NCBI RefSeq assembly: GCF_000337735.1
Contig: NZ_AOHX01000025.1
Location: 44,539 to 108,538, forward strand
DNA from: Natronorubrum sulfidifaciens JCM 14089
GTDB lineage: Archaea; Halobacteriota; Halobacteria; Halobacteriales; Natrialbaceae
Length of the DNA stretch: 64,000 nucleotides
Direction: 5' to 3'
Of this stretch, positions 39,062 to 46,643 are shown one piece after another (positions within the stretch are counted from its first letter, which is position 1; every line of letters starts with the position of its first letter). The position numbers were made by a program, and so were the translations under genes. Below the pieces are notes generated by a model, which was given only the letters and a program-made list of their open reading frames with translations, searched no databases and was not told where the DNA came from.

Positions 39062-39196
39062 GTGCGGGAGTTGCGCACGGGGCCTGTTGAAGATACTGAT
39101 TCCGGCATCCGTTGTCGTCCCGTCGTCGCTCGAGGGCACCATCAAGGCGCTTGCGGGCGACAGACGAGCGTCGTGTCACACAGCCTGCCTGACAGA

Positions 39197-39203
39197 AGTT
39201 AAG
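39197..39203 (+). promoter_or_regulatory. TATA box of the cobalamin adenosyltransferase gene
   Basis: AGTTAAG is centred 28 nt before the ATG at 39228, fitting leaderless transcription. Confidence 0.55.
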
Positions 39204-39227
39204 TACTCACCGGCCCTCAACTCGAGT

Positions 39228-39761
39228 ATGTCGATCTACACAGGTCGCGGTGATGAGGGGAAGACCGATCTCCGAGATATGACTCGCGTCTCGAAATCGA
39301 GCGCGCGCATCGAAGCCTACGGCACCGTCGACGAACTCAACGCCCTCATCGGCACGATTCGGCCGACTGACCACGACGACATCAACGAGCGGCTGCGGAC
39401 GATCCAGAACCAACTCCACGTCGTGCTGGCGGACTTCGCCAACCCCGACCCCGACGAGGACGATCCTGTCGTCCGCGCCGAACACGTCGACACCATCGAG
39501 GCGTGGATCGACGAGTACGACGAGGAACTCGAGCCGCTGACCTCGTTTATCCTGCCAACCGGCAGCGAACACGGCTCGAAACTCCACCACGCGCGGACGG
39601 TCTGTCGACGTTCCGAACGACGGGCGGTCGCACTCGCCAACGAAGAGCCGATCAACGAACAGGCCGTCCAGTACCTCAACCGCCTTTCTGACGGCCTGTT
39701 CACCCTCGCTCGTGTCGTGAACAAACGCGACGGCGAGCGCGAAGAACAGCCCCAGTACTAA
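39228..39761 (+). CDS. Cob(I)alamin adenosyltransferase (PduO type)
   Basis: This 177-aa enzyme transfers the 5'-deoxyadenosyl group of ATP to cob(I)alamin or cob(I)yrinate, making adenosylcobalamin. PduO-type signatures are YTGRGDEGKTDL at the N terminus (ATP binding), RVSKSSARIEAYGTVDELNALIG, and CRRSERRAVALANEEPIN with LNRLSDGLFTLARVVN at the C terminus. The start at 39228 (MSIYTGRGD) is the family start and is preceded by a TATA box. It stands apart from other cobalamin genes. Confidence 0.95.
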   Translation: MSIYTGRGDEGKTDLRDMTRVSKSSARIEAYGTVDELNALIGTIRPTDHDDINERLRTIQNQLHVVLADFANPDPDEDDPVVRAEHVDTIEAWIDEYDEELEPLTSFILPTGSEHGSKLHHARTVCRRSERRAVALANEEPINEQAVQYLNRLSDGLFTLARVVNKRDGEREEQPQY

Positions 39762-39905
39762 CCCCGTCGCACGTGGTCGGCCTCGAGTGACCATCGAGTG
39801 CTGACTCGGATTCACAGGCGTGCTCGAGCGCGATGAACCCATGCGGCCGTATTCTGTTGTCTGCGAAAGGGCTATATTCTCAGGTCGCCTGCAGATGTGT
39901 GAGAC

Positions 39906-40166
39906 ATGAACAACCACTTCCACGACAGCCTGTACTATCTCACCCGCGCCGCCGAACACGCAAAACAGGGCCTGCTCGAGACCCTCGAGCCCTACACGGC
40001 CGCGGTCCGAAGACGGCTTGGCCGGGAGCCAGCCCCCGAACCGACTCGCTTCGATACCGTTCGAACCGGCGTCTCGAGTGGCGAACGTCGCGTTCGTGGG
40101 GCTGTCGGACGAACTCGTGCGACGCTCTCGAGGGCTCGCTCGAGCGAGCGTGTTGACGACCGATGA
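39906..40166 (+). CDS. Small haloarchaeal protein of unknown function
   Basis: This 86-aa protein begins MNNHFHDSLYYLTRAAEHAK and is predicted to be helical, with a charged, Arg-rich C-terminal half unusual among acidic neighbours. It resembles a small family I remember as DUF7553 in Halobacteria, but that name is not verified. A TATA-like CTATATT at 39872-39878 lies about 30 nt upstream. It is followed directly by tRNA-Val. Confidence 0.65.
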   Translation: MNNHFHDSLYYLTRAAEHAKQGLLETLEPYTAAVRRRLGREPAPEPTRFDTVRTGVSSGERRVRGAVGRTRATLSRARSSERVDDR

Positions 40167-40206
40167 AAGGAAGTCTTAAGTTGACTGCACGGAAATAATC
40201 CCGTGC

Positions 40207-40281
40207 GGGTTGGTGATCTAGTCCGGTTATGATACCTCCTTCACACGGAGGAAGTCGGCAGTTCAAATCTGCCCCAACCCA
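40207..40281 (+). tRNA. tRNA-Val (CAC)
   Basis: This is a 75-nt cloverleaf: acceptor GGGTTGG pairs with CCAACCC, discriminator A at 40281. The anticodon stem CCTCC/GGAGG holds the loop TTCACAC, giving anticodon CAC (Val). The T arm contains CAGTTCAAATCTG. No intron or encoded CCA. A TATA-like CTTAAG lies about 33 nt upstream. Confidence 0.96.
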
Positions 40282-40423
40282 TTTCTGACGACACAACGAC
40301 GAGGAGCGCAGCGACGAGTCCGCGTCGTCAGAAATGGAGATGGCAGTTTGAACCAGACGAGTCGCGCACAGCGAACGGACGTGAGCGAGCACGTCTCGGC
40401 GTGGTTCAAATCTGGCCCATCCC
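40281..40423 (+). repeat. Post-tRNA inverted repeat and tRNA T-arm-like remnant
   Basis: A perfect 12-bp inverted repeat (ATTTCTGACGAC at 40281-40292 and GTCGTCAGAAAT at 40324-40335) begins on the last base of tRNA-Val. Further on, 40403-40423 repeats the tRNA 3' end in degenerate form: the 11-mer GTTCAAATCTG of the T arm (40261-40271) recurs at 40404-40414, followed by a CCCATCCC acceptor-like tail. This looks like tRNA-end duplication, as left by site-specific integration, or a haloarchaeal tRNA-associated repeat. Confidence 0.6.
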
Positions 40424-40558
40424 TATTCAAGGCAAACTTCAGTAGAGTCGCACCCGCCAGTCTTTCGGTGATTGATAGTGTGCTATCAGCGGTTTCTCGA
40501 GCCACACACTGAGTCGACCGAACGGATGCCAGCTCGCATCCGAGATACCCGACGTCGG
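40424..40558. other. Intergenic, nothing recognised
   Basis: This is the gap between the tRNA-like debris and the convergent MFS gene. No integrase fragment or ORF of note was found. Confidence 0.4.
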
Positions 40559-42289
40559 TTAGTCCTCTGTGGCCGTTTCAGACGCCTCACGTGTCGCATC
40601 CGGTGACGACTCGAGGTGGTCGGTTCCGTCGTCGGCGTCCGGTATCTGCCGTGGTAGGAACGTCGATGCGATAAGCAGGAGTAACACGAACAAGACGAGA
40701 AGCAGCAGCGTTGCCCGTTGCGCGTCGAACATCGCCGCCTCGAAGATGCCCTCGAGCAATTGTCGTTGTGCCGGAGTGAGTTGGGTCAGGAACTGTTGTT
40801 GCGTGGCGTCGGTCGCTGTCTCTGCGGCATCCTCGAGTGCGATTACCAGGTCAGTTCGTTGTTCGGCCGAAACGGTCTCGTGTTCCGCTCGGAGGACGCC
40901 ATCGACGACACTGCCATAGAATCGGCCGAGAAAATATGAGCCGATCACTGCGGTCCCCAGGGAAAACCCGATCGAATAGCTGACGTTCAGGACGCCGGAT
41001 GCCTCGGCGGAGTACGCGGTCGGGACGGCCGACATCGTCATATTGGTGATCTGTGCCAGTATGAGGCCGACGCCAGCCCCATACAGTGCCACCGGGAGCG
41101 CCATCCTGACGATCGTCTGACTGGGGCCCGTCTGCTCGTACAACAGCACCAACGCAACGCCCATACACACGATACCGATCTGGATAAGCGTCTTTGGTGA
41201 GATGTACTTCCGCCAGTTGGGCGTAACCGTCGAAAATAGGACCGACGTAAGTGAATACGGTAATAGCGCAACCCCAGTTTCAAAGGCGGTGTATCCGAGT
41301 ACTGCTTGGAGATAGACCGGGAAGATGAAAAAGAAGCCAGCCGAGACGATCGAGCGCATATTGTAGGTGAACACGCCGGCCAAAAACGGACGATTCGTCA
41401 GGACGTGCAACGGAACGAGCGGCGACTTCCCGGCCCGTTCCAGTCGACGTTCGTACTGAACGAACGCGGCGAACCCGAGCAGTCCGACCCCGAGAAACCA
41501 GATCGCTGGCGACGTCCCGAACGGATTGAACTGCAACTCGCCGACGACGAACGGCCGGCGTTCGACTAACCACCCGTACTTCCCGCTCAGAAGAAACCCG
41601 GTGACGAGCGACGTCGCACCGACGATGGACAGCACTGTCCCGCCTTTATCCAGCGAACGGCGCGTTTCTGACAGCGGGTTCGGACTGACGTACTGTGTGA
41701 AAAAGAGCACGACCCCCACACCGACGAGTTGCAACGTAAACCCCCACCGCCAACTCGCGTACGTGGTGAGTGCGCCACCGATAATCGGTCCAATAGTCGA
41801 TCCAACTCCGCTCACGCCAGCTAACAGTCCAAACGCCTTCGCTCGGTCATCGTCCTCGTAACTGATTATCAACACAGTGAACGTCAGGGGAAAGATCACG
41901 GCGGCCGCGGAACCCTGGATGAGCGACCAGCCGAGATAGAGGATCGTCGTATTCCAACTCAGCGACGCCACCAGCGTCCCACCGGCATAGACGAGCAGTG
42001 CGACTGCCAGCACACGCCGAATACTATGCCGAGACGGCAGCGTCCCGGCTGGGAGAACCAGCGCAGCTGTCACCAGCGAGTACAGTGCAACCGCCCCTTG
42101 AATCATGGTGACCGTGGTATCGAACTCGTCCACCATCGTGGGGATCGCCACGTTCATCAGGGATGCATTGAGGACCACGATGAACGTCGTCAGACTCACG
42201 GCAATTGCCGGTGCCCAGTACTGCACGCCTGCCTTGAGGTCCGTAGAGAGACGAGTACTCCCGTTGGAAGCAGACTCATCTGTGGGCAT
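40559..42289 (-). CDS. MFS transporter, DHA2 (14-TM) drug-exporter type
   Basis: This 576-aa multidrug-type exporter starts at MPTDESASNG (42289). The N-terminal motif IAVSLTTFIVVLNASLMNVAIPTM is characteristic of 14-TM DHA2/EmrB-QacA proteins (motif D1 LNxxxxNVALP-like), followed by GTLPSRHSIRR loop and GVGSTIGPIIGGALTTYASWRWGF (motif C). An unusual large loop (about 480-545) precedes the last TM: QQQFLTQLTPAQRQLLEGIFE, and the tail is acidic. Substrates are unknown. The gene is divergent from the stress protein at 42472. Confidence 0.88.
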   Translation of the reverse strand: MPTDESASNGSTRLSTDLKAGVQYWAPAIAVSLTTFIVVLNASLMNVAIPTMVDEFDTTVTMIQGAVALYSLVTAALVLPAGTLPSRHSIRRVLAVALLVYAGGTLVASLSWNTTILYLGWSLIQGSAAAVIFPLTFTVLIISYEDDDRAKAFGLLAGVSGVGSTIGPIIGGALTTYASWRWGFTLQLVGVGVVLFFTQYVSPNPLSETRRSLDKGGTVLSIVGATSLVTGFLLSGKYGWLVERRPFVVGELQFNPFGTSPAIWFLGVGLLGFAAFVQYERRLERAGKSPLVPLHVLTNRPFLAGVFTYNMRSIVSAGFFFIFPVYLQAVLGYTAFETGVALLPYSLTSVLFSTVTPNWRKYISPKTLIQIGIVCMGVALVLLYEQTGPSQTIVRMALPVALYGAGVGLILAQITNMTMSAVPTAYSAEASGVLNVSYSIGFSLGTAVIGSYFLGRFYGSVVDGVLRAEHETVSAEQRTDLVIALEDAAETATDATQQQFLTQLTPAQRQLLEGIFEAAMFDAQRATLLLLVLFVLLLLIASTFLPRQIPDADDGTDHLESSPDATREASETATED

Positions 42290-42471
42290 ATAGTGGTCTA
42301 ACGCGTTTGACCTCCAAATAGCAGTCACCAGCGTCGAAGCGAACATTCGAGGAGAAAATCGACCGCCGCATTGCTCTCAGCGTTCGCTCCACCTCCCCGT
42401 TTGTACGCTCGAGATGACTGTCTTCCAATCGTATCCGAGAGTATTCAGCCCTGTGGTACCAAATACCAATC

Positions 42472-43368
42472 ATGGCGACGGCATCGGAAGAACGGCCGGT
42501 ACTGGTTGCGATCGCAAACCCCGAGCACGCCGAGCAGTTGGCACGGACGGCCGGTGACCTCGCTCGAGCGACCGACGGTGTCGTACAGATCGTCTCGGTC
42601 GTGGTCAAGTCCCACGAGTCGCCGTTTTCGGTGTACACCGACGATGCGATCCTCGAGCAGTACTCGGGCGACGCACAGGAGACGCTGGATCGAGCAACCA
42701 GCGTCGCGCCGGATGACGTGACGGTCACCGGCGAGTTAGTGGTCGGCAACTCGGTGTCCGATGGCCTGCTAACAGCGATCGAACGAACCGACGCGCGGGC
42801 GCTCGTAATCGGCTGGGAAGAGCGTCGCGGGCGGACCGACGCGGTGCTCGGGACGACCGTGGATCGGCTGCTCGAGCGAGCGCCCTGTGATCTCTACGTC
42901 GAACGAATCGGGAGCGAAGCAAACGGCGTCGACTCGGTCCTGTTGCCGGTCGCTGGTGGCCCACACGTTCGTCCGGCAGCCACCATCGCGAAGGCGATCG
43001 CGGCTCGTAACGACGCCACGGTGACCATCGCCTCGGTCATCGGCGCTGACGTCGGTACTGACGTCGCACAGGAGTCGGCCGTCGACGCACAGTTAGCCCT
43101 CGAGGAGACGCCGGGGCCGAGTGTCGACGTGGAGATACGGCTTCACGACGTCGACGATATCGTCGGGGCGCTCGTCGACGAGGCAGCCACCCACGACGTG
43201 CTGGTGTTCGGTGCGACACGACAAGGGGCGTTACATCGCCGACTCGTTGGGTCGATCCCGCGGACCGTCGTCCATCGAACCGATCGAACGGTGATCATCG
43301 CCCGTGCTGGCGACGCCGTCGGCGGGCCGATCTACCGACAGCTCCGACGACTCGTGAAGGTTCCGTGA
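42472..43368 (+). CDS. Universal stress protein, tandem UspA domains
   Basis: This 298-aa protein consists of two UspA folds (about 8-150 and 155-295). Each starts with a beta strand (VLVAIANPEHAEQLAR; SVLLPVAGGPHVRPAATIAKAI). The second domain ends with the nucleotide-binding-like loop GATRQGALHRRLVGSIPRTVVHRTDRTVIIAR (read in parts: G-A-x-R-x-G then the GS-x-P motif). Tandem UspA proteins are common in Halobacteria. The ATP-binding type is suggested by the second domain. It could follow the neighbouring exporter in a stress response, but only by position. Confidence 0.85.
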   Translation: MATASEERPVLVAIANPEHAEQLARTAGDLARATDGVVQIVSVVVKSHESPFSVYTDDAILEQYSGDAQETLDRATSVAPDDVTVTGELVVGNSVSDGLLTAIERTDARALVIGWEERRGRTDAVLGTTVDRLLERAPCDLYVERIGSEANGVDSVLLPVAGGPHVRPAATIAKAIAARNDATVTIASVIGADVGTDVAQESAVDAQLALEETPGPSVDVEIRLHDVDDIVGALVDEAATHDVLVFGATRQGALHRRLVGSIPRTVVHRTDRTVIIARAGDAVGGPIYRQLRRLVKVP

Positions 43369-43567
43369 CGGTGCGTTCCTGTGACTTCGATGGGGAGTAC
43401 TCGGACTGGCCAACGGCAAACAGAGATGCCAGTCAGCACGAGGCAGCGTCTCCCGATCACTGGGTGAGCATCGACGACCTGTAGGACGTCTGAGCGCCGA
43501 CAACCGCCCGACCGTGTCGGGTATCGTTTCCATAGACTCTTGTTTGCGTGACACACAGTTTACGAGG

Positions 43568-44017
43568 ATGCAACACTACGAAGACATCGAGATTGGTGAC
43601 ACAGAGGAGTTCGGCGAGTATCAGGTCACGAAAGACGAGATCGTCGAGTTCGCCGAGCAGTACGATCCACAGGCGTTTCACGTCGACGAGGCGGCAGCCG
43701 AAGACTCCGCGTTCGGGACGCTCGTCGCCTCGGGGTGGCATACCGCCTCGATCTGTATGCGACTACTCGTCAACGGTATCCTCGGCGAGCAGGCCGGGAT
43801 GGGTGCCCGCGGCGTCGACGACCTCCGCTGGAAACAACCAGTCAAACCGGGCGATACGCTGTCGGTTCGAACGGAGGTCGTCGACAAGCGGGTCTCCGAA
43901 AGCGACCCCAAACGCGGCTACGTCGATACCCGTCTCGAGGGGCGCAATCAGGACGGCGAGGTCGTCATCACGTGGCTCGCACACGGGATGGTCGAACGCC
44001 GTAATCCCGGCGAATAA
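43568..44017 (+). CDS. MaoC-family hotdog dehydratase
   Basis: This 149-aa single hotdog-fold protein has the MaoC/(R)-specific enoyl-CoA hydratase signature: FAEQYDPQAFHVDEAAAEDSAFGTLVASGWHTAS (read in parts, catalytic Asp-His pair in YDPQAFHVDE). It would hydrate 2-enoyl-CoA to (R)-3-hydroxyacyl-CoA. Relatives in haloarchaea supply the polyhydroxyalkanoate or acid oxidation routes. The start at 43568 (MQHYEDIEIGD) matches the family. It is monocistronic. Confidence 0.9.
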   Translation: MQHYEDIEIGDTEEFGEYQVTKDEIVEFAEQYDPQAFHVDEAAAEDSAFGTLVASGWHTASICMRLLVNGILGEQAGMGARGVDDLRWKQPVKPGDTLSVRTEVVDKRVSESDPKRGYVDTRLEGRNQDGEVVITWLAHGMVERRNPGE

Positions 44018-44057
44018 GTGATCGGGAACCGGCTCGAGCACAGTACCCCTACGATCT

Positions 44058-44462
44058 TCACACCGTCGGCTCGACGTCGAGTGCAGCGGCGAGAATCGCG
44101 GTTTGAACTGTCCGCAAGTCCGTCTCTTGAATGGTCGCGGCGGCCCGGAACCGCTCTCGAAGGCCTGTGACACGCTGTGGAATTGCAGCGAGGTGAACGA
44201 GTTCGAACGCCTCGGGGTCGACGCGTTCGGTCGCTTCGAAATCGGCGTGATCGTATAGGGTGGCGAACGATTCGAGTACGTCCGCAGCAAATGCATCCGT
44301 CGCCTCGGCCCCCGGATCGCCAGCGGGAACCGACTCCGACGTGTCGTCGAAGTACGTCTCGAGGTCGACGACGCCGGCCTCCTCGTAGAGCGCGTCGGCG
44401 AGCGCGTCGACGACCGATTCCGAAGCGTACACGCCGAACAGCTTGTAGTCGTCGCCGGTCAT
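44058..44462 (-). CDS. Hypothetical haloarchaeal protein
   Basis: This 134-aa soluble protein begins MTGDDYKLFGVYASESVVDAL and is mostly helical. No catalytic or binding motif is evident. An acidic segment (about 38-60) is flanked by the helical stretches YEEAGVVDLETYF and ALYEE-like patterns, and the C-terminal 40 residues (QRVTGLRERFRAAATIQETD) are helical. Codon use is typical. It may be read with the small zinc-ribbon gene at 44694, but the 231-nt gap argues against a tight operon. Confidence 0.65.
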   Translation of the reverse strand: MTGDDYKLFGVYASESVVDALADALYEEAGVVDLETYFDDTSESVPAGDPGAEATDAFAADVLESFATLYDHADFEATERVDPEAFELVHLAAIPQRVTGLRERFRAAATIQETDLRTVQTAILAAALDVEPTV

Positions 44463-44693
44463 ACCCGACGGTTCGAGCGCGACGTATAAAAAAGACGAGC
44501 AACGATCACGCCCGCAGTGGCGTCTCGGCTGCGATCTCGACCGAAGCCGTCGTCGAGCGATCCCATTCGCGGTCGTGAGATTCCGAACCGTCGCGTCCGA
44601 TGTGGCAGCGATCCGATGCGGGCCGTAGCGATGGCTGCGTCGCTCGAGTGACGACAGCGTGGAGACGAGCGATAGACGCGACGATCATGGGGT

Positions 44694-44837
44694 TCAAATC
44701 TCGTAGTGGGCGATCTCGGTCGATCGGCACGATCGACACTCATCGCGGTCGGTGTCGAACGTCTCGCCGCAGTGCCGGCATTCGTACAGGTCTGCGCCAC
44801 TGTCGACGACCGATCGAAGTCGAGTCAGTACCCCCAT
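44694..44837 (-). CDS. Very small zinc-ribbon protein (47 aa)
   Basis: The frame codes 47 residues starting MGVLTRLRSVV. Two CxxC-like knuckles (YECRHCGETF and DECRSCRSTEIAHYEI) form a single zinc ribbon of the rubredoxin-like or zinc-finger type. The ATG lies at 44837 and the TGA at 44694-44696. This size class is missed by length cut-offs but resembles small haloarchaeal ribbon proteins with an N-terminal helix and C-terminal EIAxYxI. Codon third positions are GC-rich as in genuine genes. Confidence 0.75.
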   Translation of the reverse strand: MGVLTRLRSVVDSGADLYECRHCGETFDTDRDECRSCRSTEIAHYEI

Positions 44838-45017
44838 CAACTCAGCTATCGGCCGGAGTGAGTATTAATCGATCTGCAGGCATTGTTCGGAAGCCGACGA
44901 CTCGAGGGGGCGAGACCACCTCGTGAGTGTGACAGCGTCCATCGCGTTGACGCAGACGGATTGCTGGAGTCATCGATCACCGACGCCGCCGCCCCGTGAT
45001 CAGTACAACAGTCCCTC

Positions 45018-46034
45018 TCAGTTCTCGAGGACGACCGGGACTCGGTCACCAGTTCGAGCCGCCTCGTAGGCCGCTTCCGTCAGCGCTGTGACCCGCAGTG
45101 CATCTCGAGCCGTCGCCGGTGGATCGCTGCCGGTCCGGACGCTCTCGAGAAACGCATCGGCTCGCGTTTGTTCGGTGCGGAAGTCGATGTAGGGGTCGTA
45201 CTCGTTGGCATCGGCATCGATCTCGCGGACGTCGCGTGGCCCCCACTGGCGGCCCTCGAGGTAGACGGCTCCGTCGTCGTCCCAGCAATGGATGTGTTCG
45301 CGAACCGACGGCGCGTCGCCGTGAAACGAGAACGTTCCGGTCGCTCCGTTCGTAAACCGGACGTCGAGATGAGCACGGGCGTCGATTCGCCGGTCGTCGT
45401 CGTGAAAGTCCATACTCGCCGTGACGGAGTCCGGCTCGAGCCCGGTCGTCCAGAGCACACCGTCGATGACGTGACTGCCCGTATCGTAAAGAAAGCCACC
45501 GCCGGAGAGCGCCGGCTCGAGCCGCCACGTGCCGCGTGCGTCGTCGATCCAGTCCTGTGTGATCGACGCCGTCAACCAGTTCGGTTGCCGGTCGCCAAAC
45601 CGCTCTCGAGCGGTTCGAAACGCCGTCTGGAGGTGGCGTTGATAGCCGACCATCAGTGTCTGGTGGCTCCGTTCGGCCCGTTCCGTCAGATCGCGTGCGT
45701 GCTCGAGGTCGGTTGCGAGGGGTTTGTCACAGTAGACGTGATAGCCGCGTTGGAGCGCCATACGAACCTGTTCGTAGTGGAGCGTGTGCGGCGTACCGAT
45801 GAGGACGGCGTCGATGGGGTCGGCCTCGAGCATCGCCGTATAGTCGGTGTAGCGTCTCTCAGCCGGGACGTCGAACTCGCGTCCGCTCTCGGTGAGTCGG
45901 TCCGCCTCGAGATCGCAGAGGGCATGAACCGTCGCGTCCGAATGCCGGTGAAACTGCCTGCCGACTGTCGTTCCGATGTAGCCGAGTCCAACGACACCGA
46001 TTCGAAGCGGTGTCTCGAGATGGTCCGCGTGCAT
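45018..46034 (-). CDS. Gfo/Idh/MocA family oxidoreductase
   Basis: This 338-aa NAD(P)-dependent dehydrogenase has an N-terminal Rossmann fold with IGVVGLGYIGTTVGRQF (GxGxxG near residue 17) and the family Lys in VYCDKPLATDLEHARDL (E/D-K-P motif). The second half is an alpha/beta substrate domain with GGGFLYDTGSHVIDGVLW, where the conserved Asp-x-x-x-His is catalytic. It is likely to oxidise or reduce a sugar, inositol or sugar-nucleotide. No sugar cluster is nearby. Confidence 0.9.
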   Translation of the reverse strand: MHADHLETPLRIGVVGLGYIGTTVGRQFHRHSDATVHALCDLEADRLTESGREFDVPAERRYTDYTAMLEADPIDAVLIGTPHTLHYEQVRMALQRGYHVYCDKPLATDLEHARDLTERAERSHQTLMVGYQRHLQTAFRTARERFGDRQPNWLTASITQDWIDDARGTWRLEPALSGGGFLYDTGSHVIDGVLWTTGLEPDSVTASMDFHDDDRRIDARAHLDVRFTNGATGTFSFHGDAPSVREHIHCWDDDGAVYLEGRQWGPRDVREIDADANEYDPYIDFRTEQTRADAFLESVRTGSDPPATARDALRVTALTEAAYEAARTGDRVPVVLEN

Positions 46035-46607
46035 ACCGTAGGCCTCAGGCTCCGCCGGTATTGTTCTGCGGGCGTCGACAGCAAGTCGCCGGGTGTGAGC
46101 ACACTCGAGAGCAGGGCCCGTCGTGCGATCAGTCGCCGTAGCGACCGCTTAGCGATTCGAAGGGGCATCCAAACGGGTTCCAGTCCGAGACTGTGCCCGG
46201 GTTATTCGGTGCCTGTCAATGGGTTGCCTCGACTACTATGAGACAAGTGCCTGCATAACAATGGATGGCACACACAATCTGGCAGTTGCGGGGATGAACA
46301 ACCCCGCCGGGTACACGCTCCAACAGACCACGACGCGCTGACCAGCCGATTGCGTGCGTTCGTGCCCGGATCGCTCGAACGTGGACTCGCCCCCGCTTCG
46401 AGTTAGCTCATGTCTCTCACGCCAGGGCGGGCTCCCGCCCCCGCCCGGGTTTACTGCCCCTGACTCGTCTCGAGCCGGACGGCCCTGTCACCGACGAGTC
46501 AGGCACCCAGTATCGCCGTTGCATACAACGAGCAGAGACGCGGTCTCGAGTCCCAATATGTTAACCGACTGGCCGTTCACAGTTCATCTCCGTAACTGAC
46601 CGCTTTG
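46035..46607. other. Long intergenic region with two strong inverted repeats
   Basis: No convincing gene in this roughly 570-nt stretch. It contains a perfect 7-bp hairpin GGGCGGG-CT-CCCGCCC at 46425-46440 and a perfect 11-bp inverted repeat CCTGACTCGTC / GACGAGTCAGG at 46459-46469 and 46493-46503. A 26-codon frame at 46261-46341 is too short to support. Confidence 0.5.
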
Positions 46608-46621
46608 TTGTACATTTACAA
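46608..46621 (+). promoter_or_regulatory. Operator-like dyad at the acyl-CoA dehydrogenase promoter
   Basis: TTGTACATTTACAA is a perfect 5-4-5 dyad covering the position of the TATA box (23-36 nt before the ATG at 46644). It matches 11 of 14 bases of the dyad at 49247-49260 ahead of the dehydratase gene. A repressor bound here would block TBP. Confidence 0.6.
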
Positions 46622-46643
46622 TGTTGTATGCATATGCCTCGGT

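Noticed and set aside
46261-46341. 26-codon frame starting MDGTHNLAVAG in the region before the acyl-CoA dehydrogenase gene
   Set aside because: Too short, with no promoter or ribosome binding site and no family resemblance.
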